The notes: generated by a model from the sequence alone, not told the origin. DNA of 64,000 nucleotides from Methanomicrobiales archaeon (GCA_030019205.1 JASEFH010000002.1:62001-126000); one strand, 5' to 3'; positions 8,615 to 17,674 are shown, counted from the stretch's first letter. Numbers and translations are program-made.

Positions 8615-8980
8615 ATGCCTCTTTATCATGTTGAAGACGAGAAAGATAGACATATTGCTGCTATCATACGGCTCCTGAACGAAGTGGACGATCATGTGAA
8701 GCAGTTGAGGGACCTGCAGAACGTAAAGAACCGCCACCCTGCTTTTGTGATGCAGGATGCCGCAGAAATATTCGAGAAGTGTTTCTACAAGTGCCAGGTC
8801 GCCGAAGACCTGATCAAGCAGGGATATGGGCGGGCGTTCCTCAAGCGGCAGCAGAGAGACGATCTCAACCATCAGCTCGCGGAGGCGGTGCAGCGGATCA
8901 TCGGACAGTCGCGGGAATCGGAGCTCCTGATGCAGGTTCTCCGCGAGCGGTTCGGCGTGGATGCGAGCGGTCAATCGTAG
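8615..8980 (+). CDS. Hypothetical helical protein
   Basis: 121 residues, strongly helical with heptad-like stretches (AAIIRLLNEVDDHVKQLRDL, LNHQLAEAVQRIIG) and no membrane segment. Two cysteines close together (CFYKC near residue 49). I recognise no family. ATG 8615 chosen; a TTG at 8600 would add five residues. The frame on the opposite strand over the same span is its shadow. Confidence 0.65.
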   Translation: MPLYHVEDEKDRHIAAIIRLLNEVDDHVKQLRDLQNVKNRHPAFVMQDAAEIFEKCFYKCQVAEDLIKQGYGRAFLKRQQRDDLNHQLAEAVQRIIGQSRESELLMQVLRERFGVDASGQS

Positions 8981-9077
8981 GAAATGCGGTCTGCCTTCCA
9001 GACCGGGCGGTGCCGGGAAGCCGCTGAGGGGGCGCAGGCACGGTTACCCGCGGGCACCGTACGGCAGGAGGACGACA

Positions 9078-9569
9078 GTGGCGACAGACGTTTACCTGAA
9101 ATGGGATGGAAAGGATGAAGACGCCTTCCAGAGGAAGTGGCTGCAGAAGGGGGACTACAACGCCGGCGATATCGGATACCTCCACGCGCACGGGAACATG
9201 GTCAACGAGATCCGGATCCTCCACCGCCTCTTCCCCCCCGAGTACTGGGACGCGCTGGAACCCATCCCGTACGACTTCGAGGCGAACTGGAGCCGGCTGG
9301 AGACCTGGGCCCGTGTGTACCTGGCCGCGGCGCTCACCGGACGGGTGATCGATCCGCACCGGGAAGGAGTGCAGGATCTGCACGGGTTCTGCGTCCTTCT
9401 CTCGGAGTTCCTGCAGGGGCTCGAACAGGATGCAGGGATCGACACCGCCGCCACCCTCCCGGGAGATCTGAACTACTCCGTGATGTGGCTCAACTCTCTC
9501 TACAACTTCTTTCACCTGGGGTTCACGCTCCAGAAGAGCGGCAGGGATCCGAAGATCTTCATCTGCTGA
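9078..9569 (+). CDS. Hypothetical soluble protein
   Basis: 163 residues starting at GTG 9078, which has a clear ggcaggagga site 6 bp upstream; the open frame before it is Arg/Gly-rich and unlikely to be coding. Contains many aromatic residues (YLKWDG, FPPEYWDALEPIPYDFEANW, NYSVMWLNSLYNFFHLGF). No membrane helix or signal peptide is evident. Family not recognised. Located about 100 bp after the helical hypothetical gene, in the same direction. Confidence 0.7.
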   Translation: MATDVYLKWDGKDEDAFQRKWLQKGDYNAGDIGYLHAHGNMVNEIRILHRLFPPEYWDALEPIPYDFEANWSRLETWARVYLAAALTGRVIDPHREGVQDLHGFCVLLSEFLQGLEQDAGIDTAATLPGDLNYSVMWLNSLYNFFHLGFTLQKSGRDPKIFIC

Positions 9570-9783
9570 AAACCAGATGCGGAAATTTCGATCGTCCATA
9601 CGCTGGACGAGCCGGAAACATATTTTATATCTATTATTTAAATATATTCTTATTTCGAATAATTAATATTTCAATATATTATCATTTTTAATTAGATATT
9701 AAGACATATTTGAGAATACTTTATAAATATGAGAATTTATCTATTGCTTAAACTTTAATAGTTGAAAAAATACCTTCCCGTTA
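9570..9783 (+). promoter_or_regulatory. Strongly AT-rich leader and promoter region
   Basis: About 200 bp with a sharp drop in GC compared with the surroundings, full of tttata/taaata motifs (for example ctttataaatatg near 9720-9732, and tttaatag near 9754-9761). A TATA box here drives the gene starting at 9784. The low GC suggests either a strong curved promoter or recently acquired DNA. Confidence 0.55.
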
Positions 9784-10467
9784 ATGTCAGATCAATATTT
9801 CGATGCTCTCATTGACAGGGTTCAGTCAGCAAAGGCTGTACTGCTGCAGAACTGTGCGATTCCAGAGTCTGCCGGAGGCGGGGGGGGCTTCGGCGGAACC
9901 GCGCCGACGGTATACAATGCCGATTTGGAAGAGGCGCGTCGCTTCAAGAAAGCAGTCGATGAGGTCCGGTCATCGGACAGGTATGCCAGATCACCCTCGG
10001 AGGGGAAACACATGGGAATCAACGGTAAGATCCTGGAGAGTACGCTGGATGAACTGAACAACGCCATCGAGGATGGCAGGATCGCCTTCCGGAACCTCAT
10101 CATCCTCTCGAATGCCACGTTTGCCATCGGGCTCCTGCTCCTGCTCATAGCAGCGATATCAGGACTGATCCTTCAGAATGAGATTCTTGCCATCATATTC
10201 GGATTCTTTGGCATCTTCGCCGTCGTCACCATCTTTGTCATGAAACCCAATGTGGAGATCCAGCGGGCCCTCTCCAACCTGATGCAGGCTCAGGCTGTCT
10301 TTTTAGACTATTACAATCAGCTGCACTTCTGGGCGCCCAACGTGGAAGTGGCAGGCAGCATGGAGGACAAGCGCCAGGCAAGCCAGGCCCTGCACGACTC
10401 CACCACGTTTGCCTTGAAGGCCATTCAGGAGTATGTGGAACCGGTGAGATCGGATCGATTGCGCTGA
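9784..10467 (+). CDS. Two-helix membrane protein of unknown function
   Basis: 227 residues. N-terminal about 100 residues are soluble, with a glycine stretch (AGGGGGFGG, about 34-42) followed by a helical part; two membrane helices lie back to back at about 103-122 and 128-147 (LLLLLIAAISGLIL, ILAIIFGFFGIFAVVTIF); the last 75 residues are a soluble helical segment. This soluble / two-helix / soluble layout resembles the TRADD-N-associated two-helix membrane modules of bacterial signalling and conflict proteins, but that likeness is only architectural. Preceded by a strongly AT-rich promoter region. Confidence 0.7.
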   Translation: MSDQYFDALIDRVQSAKAVLLQNCAIPESAGGGGGFGGTAPTVYNADLEEARRFKKAVDEVRSSDRYARSPSEGKHMGINGKILESTLDELNNAIEDGRIAFRNLIILSNATFAIGLLLLLIAAISGLILQNEILAIIFGFFGIFAVVTIFVMKPNVEIQRALSNLMQAQAVFLDYYNQLHFWAPNVEVAGSMEDKRQASQALHDSTTFALKAIQEYVEPVRSDRLR

Positions 10468-10481
10468 TCCGGATACAGATC

Positions 10482-10500
10482 GGGGAACGATTGGTTCCCC
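10482..10500 (+). terminator. Short hairpin after the two-helix membrane protein gene
   Basis: GGGGAAC (10482-10488), loop GATTG, GTTCCCC (10494-10500), followed by aattt. Located 15 bp after the stop codon at 10467; a plausible terminator or 3' end structure. Confidence 0.45.
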
Positions 10501-11399
10501 AATTTCCTGATCCTCGGCCGGATCATATCCGCATTGAGCGAGGAACGGCAGGATTTGAGCGGATTCGCCATCTTCCTCCCCGAATGAGGAGATTCCGCCC
10601 GCAGGGTAATTTCGATAAATCCTTAATAATAGCAATAGCATTTTTACTAGACGGCGATGGTATAGATATTGGGTATAGAGATTCTGTTCATTTGACACCT
10701 TCCACCTTTCCACCCCCGGGGAGATGAGCCATCGTCGTCACAATACTTATTGTGGCACGGTGAAATTACTATTTCGCAAGGCAGCACTGCAGGCAAAAGC
10801 GCCGCGATGATGCAGGCCTGCTCAGCACATCCTCCGGCGGCAGATGCCACGCCCGCGCCCCGCCCCCTTCAGGGTCGTCGAAGGCCGGCGAGAGACACCC
10901 GTTTGCCGGGTGGCGTCCCCGGGAAGACTGCGGTTCCTGGTGCGCCGCGGCGACGATAGAATCGCTGTTTTGCCATGACAGCAGAGCGGATTCCCCTCAC
11001 TATGTTCCTCGCGGGTCACGCAGATGCGCTCCGTCTCTTCGAGGGGCGGAGGCTGCTCGTACCGGCGGCATAGAACACCTGCAGTGATTGCCGCCACTGC
11101 GCGTGCACCGGATCGAAGTGGGCAATCCGTATCCGCAACCTGGCCGGGATAGGCTTCCCGCTTCGCGGGACTGGAGACCTGCCGGTGGCGATAGAGCGGA
11201 GCGATCTCGATCGGCTCTGCGAGCTCGTCGCAGCCCGGAGAACAGCCGTCGATGCTCAGATTGGGATGGTGCAGGCGGTGCGGCAGGCCCTGAACCTCGA
11301 GGCGTCCGGGTGCAGATTCCGCCTCTCCGTGGTGTCAGCAGACGGTAGAATGGCGTGTACAGGGTCGCCATTCGAAAAATTCGACAGCGAAATCGGCGC
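10501..11399. other. Long stretch without a supportable gene
   Basis: A few AT-rich patches (about 10605-10660) look promoter-like, but no frame of convincing composition follows. Short frames from 10750 to 11350 are Arg/Pro/Gly-rich. The right end runs into the decayed dinB gene and may hold its destroyed 5' part. Confidence 0.45.
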
Positions 11400-12250
11400 G
11401 TTCTTGTCCCTGCCGTCCGTACGGCCGACCTCTGCCAGGGCGGTCGGAGCGCCGATGGCGCTCCACCCCGGTACGGAGTATGGGGATGTCGAGAGTCAGT
11501 ATCCCAGCGGGCGGACCGCTGCCGGGGATTCCTCGCTGGAGGGGCGGAACCTGCCCGGCTGCACTTTCGTCTCTGCGATCGAAACCGGGCCACGAACGGG
11601 CGCGGGAGTGCGCCCGCTCCATCCCGGAGGCGATCCGGCGGCAGGAGGGGATCACCGCCTCCCCGGGCATCGGCCCCTGCCAGGTGGTAGCCAAGATCGC
11701 CACTGACTTTAAGAAGCCAAACGGGCTCACCCCGGTGGAACCGGATGCGGTGCGGGAGTTTCTGGCACCGCTGCCCGTGCAGAAGATACCGGGCGTCGGA
11801 CCGAAGACCGCAGGGGAGTTGCAACGATCGGCGATCTCGCGCCGCCCGCGACGTCCAGCAGCTCATATCCCCCTTCGGGCGGTGGGGCCTCGTCATGCAT
11901 GACCTCTCGGCATCGACGATCGGGAGGTGGCGGGAGGATCGGGGTGCCGGTCGGTCAGCCGGGAGGTCACGTTCGAGCAGGATATCGCGGACCCTGGCGA
12001 CCTCTACCGCACGCTGGATCTGCTGGCGGAGGATCTCGCCGACACCCTGAGGGACGAGGGGCTGCGTTTCCGCACGCGGGCCTGCACGCTGGGGCACACG
12101 GCAGACGACATCGCCCTGATGCGGAAGGGCGCCCGCGAACTGCTCGCCAGCCTCCTGGACGGGCGGAAGATACGCCTCCTGGGCCTGCGTCTCTCCTCCC
12201 TCAGCGCGGTTTGCGCACGGCAGACGCGCCTCGAGGACTTTGTCCTCTGA
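11400..12250 (+). pseudogene. dinB: Decayed DNA polymerase IV (DinB / archaeal Y-family)
   Basis: Pieces of a Y-family polymerase occur in order but in different frames. Near 11475-11530 a YG.[VE]S.YPSGR-like segment matches the FGVRSGMPISRA region; 11660-11825 encodes PGIGPCQVVAKIATDFKKP and GLTPVEPDAVREFLAPLPVQ, then KIPGVGPKTAGEL, the finger/thumb helix-hairpin-helix region; 11927-12250 encodes the little finger and ends QTRLEDFVL, resembling a C-terminal PCNA-binding peptide. Several shifts and lost bases separate these parts, and the N-terminal palm with the catalytic aspartates is not recoverable. Clearly non-functional as it stands. Confidence 0.85.
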
Positions 12251-12368
12251 CCACAGAGCCGGTGGGAGGGCCACCGGTGCCACCCTGCCACAGCCAAAAC
12301 ATTAATCTGGCATCGCCCGGCATATGCAGCCCCGATGGGGGATAGACGAAGAAGGGGGAGAGACGGGC

Positions 12369-12773
12369 ATGGGCGGTCATGAACGGGGCGTCGGCGGCAC
12401 GGGCGAGATTCCAGCCTCCCGCGATCGGTCCATCGTACACCACCTGGTCGCCATCGAAGGCTTCCAGGATGAGGCCCGGCAACGGTTCCGGAGGGTAATC
12501 GACGATAACCGGTTGACCGGCACGGAGATGCGGGAGTGCCGGGAGCTGCTTCTCGAGATGCAGAAGGTCTTCTCCTGGTTCAACAGCCGCGTCGCTTACC
12601 ACCGTATCGCGATGATGCGGCTGATTCCTGAGTCGGAGGCCAAGCGGAAGGCCATCGCGGCACGGCAGGAGCAGAACCGTTCCCTGCGCCACGTCCACTG
12701 GTCCCGCAGACGCCCCCCGCACGATCGGGCGGAGAGGCGGGATTCTGCGGAGAAAGGTCTGAAGCCGGAGTAA
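12369..12773 (+). CDS. Hypothetical helical, basic protein
   Basis: 134 residues. ATG 12369 has a gggggag site 8 bp before it; an ATG at 12324 lacks one. The central part (about 25-110) is helical with paired hydrophobics (HHLVAIEGFQDEARQRF, CRELLLEMQKVFSWFNSRVAYHRI); the tail is Arg/His-rich. In length and helix content it recalls the 8615 protein, but I cannot claim homology. Confidence 0.5.
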   Translation: MGGHERGVGGTGEIPASRDRSIVHHLVAIEGFQDEARQRFRRVIDDNRLTGTEMRECRELLLEMQKVFSWFNSRVAYHRIAMMRLIPESEAKRKAIAARQEQNRSLRHVHWSRRRPPHDRAERRDSAEKGLKPE

Positions 12774-12987
12774 CTGCTGCCGTGAATGCGGATACCCTGC
12801 CGGCACATCGGACGGACCGATCCGTGCGATTCCGGCGGCCGAAGGGGCTGCTGCCGCCATCTTCGGCAATCCGGGAAGGAAACGGCCTTGCCCTCAGGAG
12901 AGCGGACCCCGGCGGTCAGCCTGAGACGCGAGATCGCGGCCACTCTCCAAAGGTATATGCCATAGCGGGTGGAAAAATCAATTCGGT

Positions 12988-13398
12988 ATGGACGGATTCA
13001 TCGCGCTCTCGCTCGTCATCATCGCCTGCATCGTCCTCCTCGCGATCGGGATCATCCTGCGGAAGCCCTGGGAGATGAACGAGGACGGTCCGGGTGAGTA
13101 CTGGATGGGCACGGGGATCGCCCTCGGGACCGCGAGCGGTCTGGCGGCGGGGCTCGCTGCGGGATACGCCCTGGAGAACATTCCCGTCGGCGTCTCCCTC
13201 GGCCCGGCGATGGGTGCAGGGATCGGTATCGTCCTCGGGACGCTGCTGAAGTCCAAGTATGCGTCCCTGCACCGCAGACTGACTCCAGCGGAGCAGAATC
13301 TGCGGATGTGGCTGATGATCGCGTCCCTGTTCCTGCTGCTGGGCGTCATCCTCGCCCTGGTGGGGCTCTTTGTCGGGCGGGTGCTGGGCGTATACTGA
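12988..13398 (+). CDS. Small integral membrane protein
   Basis: 136 residues with four hydrophobic segments: 5-24, about 41-62 and 67-88 (both very Gly/Ala-rich, GTGIALGTASGLAAGLAAGYAL), and 108-131. Between the third and fourth helix lies a basic loop (KSKYASLHRRLTPAEQ). No known family recognised. An AT-rich element (aggtatatgcc, about 12951-12961) suits as promoter, and a T-rich stop signal follows. Confidence 0.75.
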   Translation: MDGFIALSLVIIACIVLLAIGIILRKPWEMNEDGPGEYWMGTGIALGTASGLAAGLAAGYALENIPVGVSLGPAMGAGIGIVLGTLLKSKYASLHRRLTPAEQNLRMWLMIASLFLLLGVILALVGLFVGRVLGVY

Positions 13399-13408
13399 GT
13401 CGAGTCGC

Positions 13409-13425
13409 TCCTTTTTAATTTTGTA
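13409..13425 (+). terminator. T-rich terminator after the small membrane protein
   Basis: ctcctttttaattttg follows the stop codon by about 10 bp, the usual form of an archaeal intrinsic terminator. Confidence 0.5.
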
Positions 13426-14060
13426 AGATGACGGGCATCCAGAGGATCCTGCCGGAGAAGCATCCCGCATGCCCGACCGCCCCGGCCACGGCAGTGCCGC
13501 TCGGGCGTAGCGTTAAGGTAGCCTCCAGGCGCTTGCCCCTTTCCCCCGTCTCCCACTCGTGATGCGATAGGCTCGGTATCCGGATCTATCCAGGATCCGT
13601 TCTTCCGAGATAGATCGGGACCAGATCGTATTGGCATCCCAGACCCTATCGTAGAACGGGGGTGGGGGAAATTGGGGGGGGGCGCCCCCTCAGTGCGATA
13701 GGACCGAATCGTATTCCCGCCTAACACGAACCAGGACGACCGGTCAGCACAGGACTGAGCGTGTCCGCTCCTGCGATCCGAAGCAGACAAGGAAATGGTG
13801 GATTCACAGCGCCATCGCCTCGAAAGAGAGCCTTCCACATCCGCCCCGGGAGCGGGCGAACCTGCTGCCGGGGACAGGGGAACAGGAGCGTGAAAATCCC
13901 TGTCTCTGTACGAGGGCCTTCACCCGCCCCGGGCGAGGAGCGGGGGCATGGCAGGGAGAAGGGAGATTTCCACCGCCCGGGAGCATAAGTTCTGGGAATT
14001 TTCACAGACTGCTTCGGATGGACTTTTCCATCCCGGCCCACAGACGCCCTGAATCCGAAT
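13426..14060. other. Gene-free stretch
   Basis: No credible coding frame. It holds a perfect G/C palindrome (GGGGGCGCCCCC, 13678-13689) next to a G-run (13674-13682), and two rather similar words (tgcgatagg..cg) near 13563 and 13696. Right end leads into the palindrome at 14061. Confidence 0.45.
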
Positions 14061-14082
14061 AACTCCAAAAATTTTTGGAGTT
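14061..14082. promoter_or_regulatory. 22-bp perfect palindrome before the chagasin-repeat gene
   Basis: AACTCCAAAAA / TTTTTGGAGTT with no loop, 60 bp upstream of the start at 14143 and just before an AT-rich stretch (actaaaaccctaaatag) that is the likely core promoter. The symmetry and location suit a dimeric regulator site; a terminator for a lost upstream gene is the alternative. Confidence 0.6.
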
Positions 14083-14142
14083 TACTAAAACCCTAAATAG
14101 ATACAGGGCGATACCCATGGGTACGCGAAGGAGAAAGCACAC

Positions 14143-15279
14143 ATGAAAATACGCCATGCTGCGGCAGCGGGCCTTCTCGCCCTCTGCCTCGGATCGATCC
14201 TGCTTGCCGGATGCCTGGGAAGCGGAATCGGGAGTCCGGAGGGCAACACGACCCCGAAGGAGGCCCAGGTTGAGGGTGCGACCTATAGCTTCGACACCAC
14301 GAACGATGGCGAGGCCTACTACGTGGGTCTGAACGCAACGGTCAAGCTCCGGCTCCCCGAGAACCCGAGCACGGGATACGGGTGGCAGCTCAACACCACG
14401 CCCGGTCTGGTCGTCACCTCGGACGAGTACACCCCGAACCGGACTGCCGGGGAGATCGTGGGAGGGGGCGGATACCATACCTGGCACATGAAGGCGACGA
14501 CCGAGGGCATCGAGACGATCAGCGGCATCTACAAGCGTCCCTGGGAACCGACCTCCGGCAACGAGACGACGTTTGCGCTGCACCTCTGGGTGGTCTCCGG
14601 CGAGGCCGTACCCTACCTGCTCCTGACCATGGACGCGAACGGATCCGCCGTCCAGGTGGAGCCCAACCAGACGTTCCGGATCCTGCTGCCGGAGAACCCG
14701 TCCACGGGCTACCAGTGGCAGATGAGCATCCCGTCGGGGCTGCGCCTGGTGGAGCAGGGATTCGTCGAGCCCTCCGAACCGATGCCGGGTGCAGGCGGAT
14801 TCCACTACTGGGACGTCACCGCTAACGGGAGCGGCGAGCAGACGATCGCCGCGATCTACAAACGCCCCTTTGAGCCGACCTCCGGCAATGAGACCCGCTT
14901 CGAACTGACCATCCAGGTGGGGAACGCGTCGATCCCCGCCACGCCAACCGGCATGCCGGCGCGGTTCAGCGTGTTCACCGCGGAGGATGACGGGAAGACC
15001 GTAGAGGTGCCGCTTGAGGACGAGTTCAACCTGCGGCTGCCCGAGAACCCCTCCACCGGCTACTCCTGGAACCTCACCCTGACGCCGGGGCTTGCGGTCG
15101 TGGCAGACGAGTACATCCCGCCGTCCGACTCGGCCCCGATGCTGGGTGCGGGAGGCGTCCGCTCCTGGCATATCAAGGCGATCGGGGAGGGGGAGCATAA
15201 GGTCGCTGCCGTATACAAGCAACCCTTCGACCCGACCTCCGTCGAGGACACCTTCAGCATGAACGTCACCGTGACCTGA
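14143..15279 (+). CDS. Lipoprotein with three chagasin-type (peptidase inhibitor I42) domains
   Basis: 378 residues. Signal peptide with lipobox LLAGC (Cys near 24), short linker, then three tandem domains of about 105 residues (roughly 45-155, 160-265, 275-378). Each repeat carries the three loops used by chagasin to block papain-like cysteine proteases: ENPSTGY[GQS]W, a G[GA]GG..[TYS]W loop, and YK[RQ]P[WF][ED]PTS. All nine loop motifs are intact. Predicted to sit on the outside of the cell membrane and to inhibit extracellular or invading cysteine peptidases. Single-domain I42 proteins are usual; three in one lipoprotein is a notable amplification. Confidence 0.93.
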   Translation: MKIRHAAAAGLLALCLGSILLAGCLGSGIGSPEGNTTPKEAQVEGATYSFDTTNDGEAYYVGLNATVKLRLPENPSTGYGWQLNTTPGLVVTSDEYTPNRTAGEIVGGGGYHTWHMKATTEGIETISGIYKRPWEPTSGNETTFALHLWVVSGEAVPYLLLTMDANGSAVQVEPNQTFRILLPENPSTGYQWQMSIPSGLRLVEQGFVEPSEPMPGAGGFHYWDVTANGSGEQTIAAIYKRPFEPTSGNETRFELTIQVGNASIPATPTGMPARFSVFTAEDDGKTVEVPLEDEFNLRLPENPSTGYSWNLTLTPGLAVVADEYIPPSDSAPMLGAGGVRSWHIKAIGEGEHKVAAVYKQPFDPTSVEDTFSMNVTVT

Positions 15280-15292
15280 ATCGGGCACCCCC

Positions 15293-15307
15293 ATCCATTT
15301 TTCTAAA
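15293..15307 (+). terminator. T-rich stretch after the chagasin lipoprotein gene
   Basis: atccatttttctaaa about 15 bp after the stop codon; compatible with archaeal termination. Confidence 0.4.
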
Positions 15308-15409
15308 GGCTCGGGAACAGCAATGGCCGGAAGCCTCTCCGTGCGAGTGCCGACATTCCCGCAAAATTAATACCAGCAGAGTCCCTTTCGTGCACGGGAA
15401 AGGGCTGCG

Positions 15410-15898
15410 ATGAAAATTCTGATCGTCTACTACTCCTGGCAGGGCCACACCGAGAAGGTAGCGACCGCGCTTCGAGAGACGCTGGATGCCGATCTGGAGA
15501 GGATCGTTCCCCAGACGGAATCCGGTATGGGCTCCAAAGCGATGAAGGCAGCGCTCGGGCTGCGAGCGAAGATCCGCCCGGCCAGGACGGACCTGAGCGA
15601 TGTGGACTACCTGGTCGTCGCGACGCCGATCTGGGCGGGCAGAGTGCCGCCCTATATCAACGAGTATCTGGCGCAGGTCTCGGGAGCGTCGGGAAAACCC
15701 TTCTCCGTGCTCACGGAATCGCGATCCCCGGGCGTGGCAAAGGCGGTGGCTGCCGTGCGGGGACCTCTGGAGAGGAAGGGCATGCGGTTTGTCTCATCCG
15801 CCTCCACCCTGGAGGCGAACGTCGATGCCGATGCCATCGATACCGTCCTCGCGGAGTTTGCCGATACCATCCGCAAGGCCAGGCCTGCCCGGGTATAG
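15410..15898 (+). CDS. Flavodoxin-family protein
   Basis: 162 residues. The N-terminus MKILIVYYSWQGHTEKVA is the FMN phosphate-binding loop of flavodoxins; VDYLVVATPIWAGRVPPYI is the second flavin loop. Lacks any extra domain, so it is a single-domain electron carrier or NAD(P)H:quinone reductase-like protein of the cytosol. Own promoter likely (caaaattaatacc, about 15362-15374). A second flavodoxin-like gene is at 32872. Confidence 0.9.
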   Translation: MKILIVYYSWQGHTEKVATALRETLDADLERIVPQTESGMGSKAMKAALGLRAKIRPARTDLSDVDYLVVATPIWAGRVPPYINEYLAQVSGASGKPFSVLTESRSPGVAKAVAAVRGPLERKGMRFVSSASTLEANVDADAIDTVLAEFADTIRKARPARV

Positions 15899-16124
15899 CG
15901 CCTGCGTCGCAGGAACGCTCTCTGGCAGCCGCAGGCCCTGGGGGAGCGGCACCTTGAACCGGCTGCCATGGATTCGCCACGGCAGGATACGAGGAATTCT
16001 GGGCGCATAACCCGACAGTGCCATCGGCAGACTGACTGTATCCCGCCCGGGGAGTCACCACAACCTTTATGAATGCCGAGAGAATTACTGTTGCCCTTTT
16101 CAAAAGAAGGGAGGGAAATAGAGC

Positions 16125-16763
16125 ATGATCCGACGTATGGCACTCCTGTTCATACTCCTGATGTCCGGGGCGATCCTGATCAGCGGATGCACCACGGATA
16201 CGGGACCCACGACCCCGACACCGACGGCAACCACGCCTGCTGGAAACGTCACTCCCACGACGACCCCCGCCCCTGCGGGGCAGACCATCGCGGAGATGGT
16301 GGCCGAGGGAGAGCGGTTCGAGACCCTGGCTGCCGCCCTGGATGCGGCGAACCTGACAGAGATCCTGGACGGGCAGGGGCCGTTCACGCTCTTCGCCCCG
16401 ACGGACGATGCCTTTGAAGAGCTTCCCGATGGAACGGTGGAGGCGCTGCTTGCAGACCCCGAGGGAGACCTGAGGACTGTGCTCCTCTACCATCTCGTCC
16501 CGGGAGAGTACACGGCTGCGGAAGTGGCAAACCTGACAACCCTCGAGACGGTCGAGGGGAGCAACCTGACGATCAACGTCACGGGAGGACAGGTGACCGT
16601 AGACGGCGCTGTGGCGATCGTCCCCGACCTGCAGGCGGAGAATGGCATCATCCACGCGATCGATGCGGTGATGATGCCGCCCTCGGTCGACATCACGGTG
16701 AATCTCACTGCCCCCACCCCGACACCGACCACCGGGACCCCGGGGGGTGGAGGAGGCTACTGA
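16125..16763 (+). CDS. Lipoprotein with fasciclin (FAS1) domain
   Basis: 212 residues. Signal peptide and lipobox LISGC (Cys about 22), Thr/Pro-rich linker (to about 52), then one FAS1 domain of about 135 residues with the two typical motifs: FTLFAPTDDAFEELP (H1) and NGIIHAIDAVMMPP (H2). A Thr/Pro segment and GGGGGY end the protein. FAS1 domains are adhesion modules on the cell surface; in methanogens such proteins are common. Stands alone with its own leader. Confidence 0.93.
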   Translation: MIRRMALLFILLMSGAILISGCTTDTGPTTPTPTATTPAGNVTPTTTPAPAGQTIAEMVAEGERFETLAAALDAANLTEILDGQGPFTLFAPTDDAFEELPDGTVEALLADPEGDLRTVLLYHLVPGEYTAAEVANLTTLETVEGSNLTINVTGGQVTVDGAVAIVPDLQAENGIIHAIDAVMMPPSVDITVNLTAPTPTPTTGTPGGGGGY

Positions 16764-16829
16764 TCCTGCCACTCCACCTTCTTTCTTCGTTCCTGCCCCC
16801 GCACGGGGGAGTGTGAAAGGGTATTCGGG

Positions 16830-17381
16830 CTATGTACCCGGGAGGACCGTGAGGACCCCCATTGCGGTCAGGAGCGTTGCAGCGACGCTCGCGAGAAATC
16901 CAAGCATCATGAGCAGAATCGACTGCCGTCGGTTCCAGCCCAGGATCCAGATGAGCGGAGGACAGACATAGAGGCCAACCGTCATCACGCCGGGTACGAG
17001 GGCAATCAGACCGTACCGCCGGAGCATCCGCGAGCTGCCGTACTTCCGCTGAGCCCGCTCGATAAAGGCGGCTACCCGCGGCGATCGCTCTCCCAGCGCA
17101 TCCAGGACGCTGAAAGAGAACAGAATAACGGAAAAAGCGCTTGAGGCCATGACGATGAGCACATATCCTGGCGGAAGCCCGCTGGCGAGGCCGATAGCCG
17201 CCGCACCGTACTCGATCGTGAACGTGGATACAACGAGAGAGCAGGTGAGCGGGACGGAGATGCCACATATTTGAGACAGGATCAGGGGGAGACAGATTCC
17301 AAAGAAAATAGAGGCAGCGACGTTTAGCAGAGTTGCTCTCTCACTCCCGGAGCCTGCAAGTGCGTAGTCGAGTAAATCCAT
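16830..17381 (-). CDS. Membrane protein, possible small multidrug/export type
   Basis: 183 residues from ATG 17381 (a longer frame to 17531 would overlap the next upstream gene and looks non-coding). Four to five hydrophobic segments (about 20-45, 50-85, 115-140, 150-180) with a basic loop ERAQRKYGSSRMLRRYG in the middle. The region RYGLIALVPGVMTVGLYVCPPLIWILGWNRRQS resembles the small multi-drug export proteins of archaea (DUF2892/UPF-type), a loose match only. Confidence 0.65.
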   Translation of the reverse strand: MDLLDYALAGSGSERATLLNVAASIFFGICLPLILSQICGISVPLTCSLVVSTFTIEYGAAAIGLASGLPPGYVLIVMASSAFSVILFSFSVLDALGERSPRVAAFIERAQRKYGSSRMLRRYGLIALVPGVMTVGLYVCPPLIWILGWNRRQSILLMMLGFLASVAATLLTAMGVLTVLPGT

Positions 17382-17454
17382 GTTTCGCCCGGATAGTCCA
17401 GCCAGATCCTGCGGGGAGAACGTCCTATTCAGCCCCTCTCGCCTGCACCGGTGT

Positions 17455-17652
17455 TCACTTCCGCATCGCGATGGTGCGGGTGTCCGCGTCGATGAGATAG
17501 CCCTCCGGGTTGTTGAGAAGATCGAGGGCATTGATCTTCATATCGATCAGCTCGCGGTACTCCAGGAGTGTGTTCCTGGTTTCATTGCCCTCCAGCCAGT
17601 AGACGCGGATTCCATCCTCGCGCTGGACGCCCTGGATGATCACCTGCTGCAT
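17455..17652 (-). CDS. Small hypothetical protein
   Basis: 65 residues, mixed alpha/beta composition (MQQVIIQGVQREDGIRVYWL, then a helical LIDMKINALDLLNNP). TATA-like element cttaatatag (about 17680-17689) lies 30 bp upstream, supporting expression. Located between a membrane protein gene and the radical SAM gene on the same strand. Family not known to me. Confidence 0.65.
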   Translation of the reverse strand: MQQVIIQGVQREDGIRVYWLEGNETRNTLLEYRELIDMKINALDLLNNPEGYLIDADTRTIAMRK

Positions 17653-17674
17653 GGCGGATCGTGGTGCGGTGCTG

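Noticed and set aside
8594-8974. 126-codon minus-strand frame exactly opposite the 8615 gene
   Set aside because: Both strands are open, but the plus-strand protein has regular helices and an upstream TATA-like box; the minus frame starts within the coding end of it.
13550-13730. Possible short repeat array (repeated gcgatagg words)
   Set aside because: Only two imperfect copies with irregular spacing; not a CRISPR or satellite.
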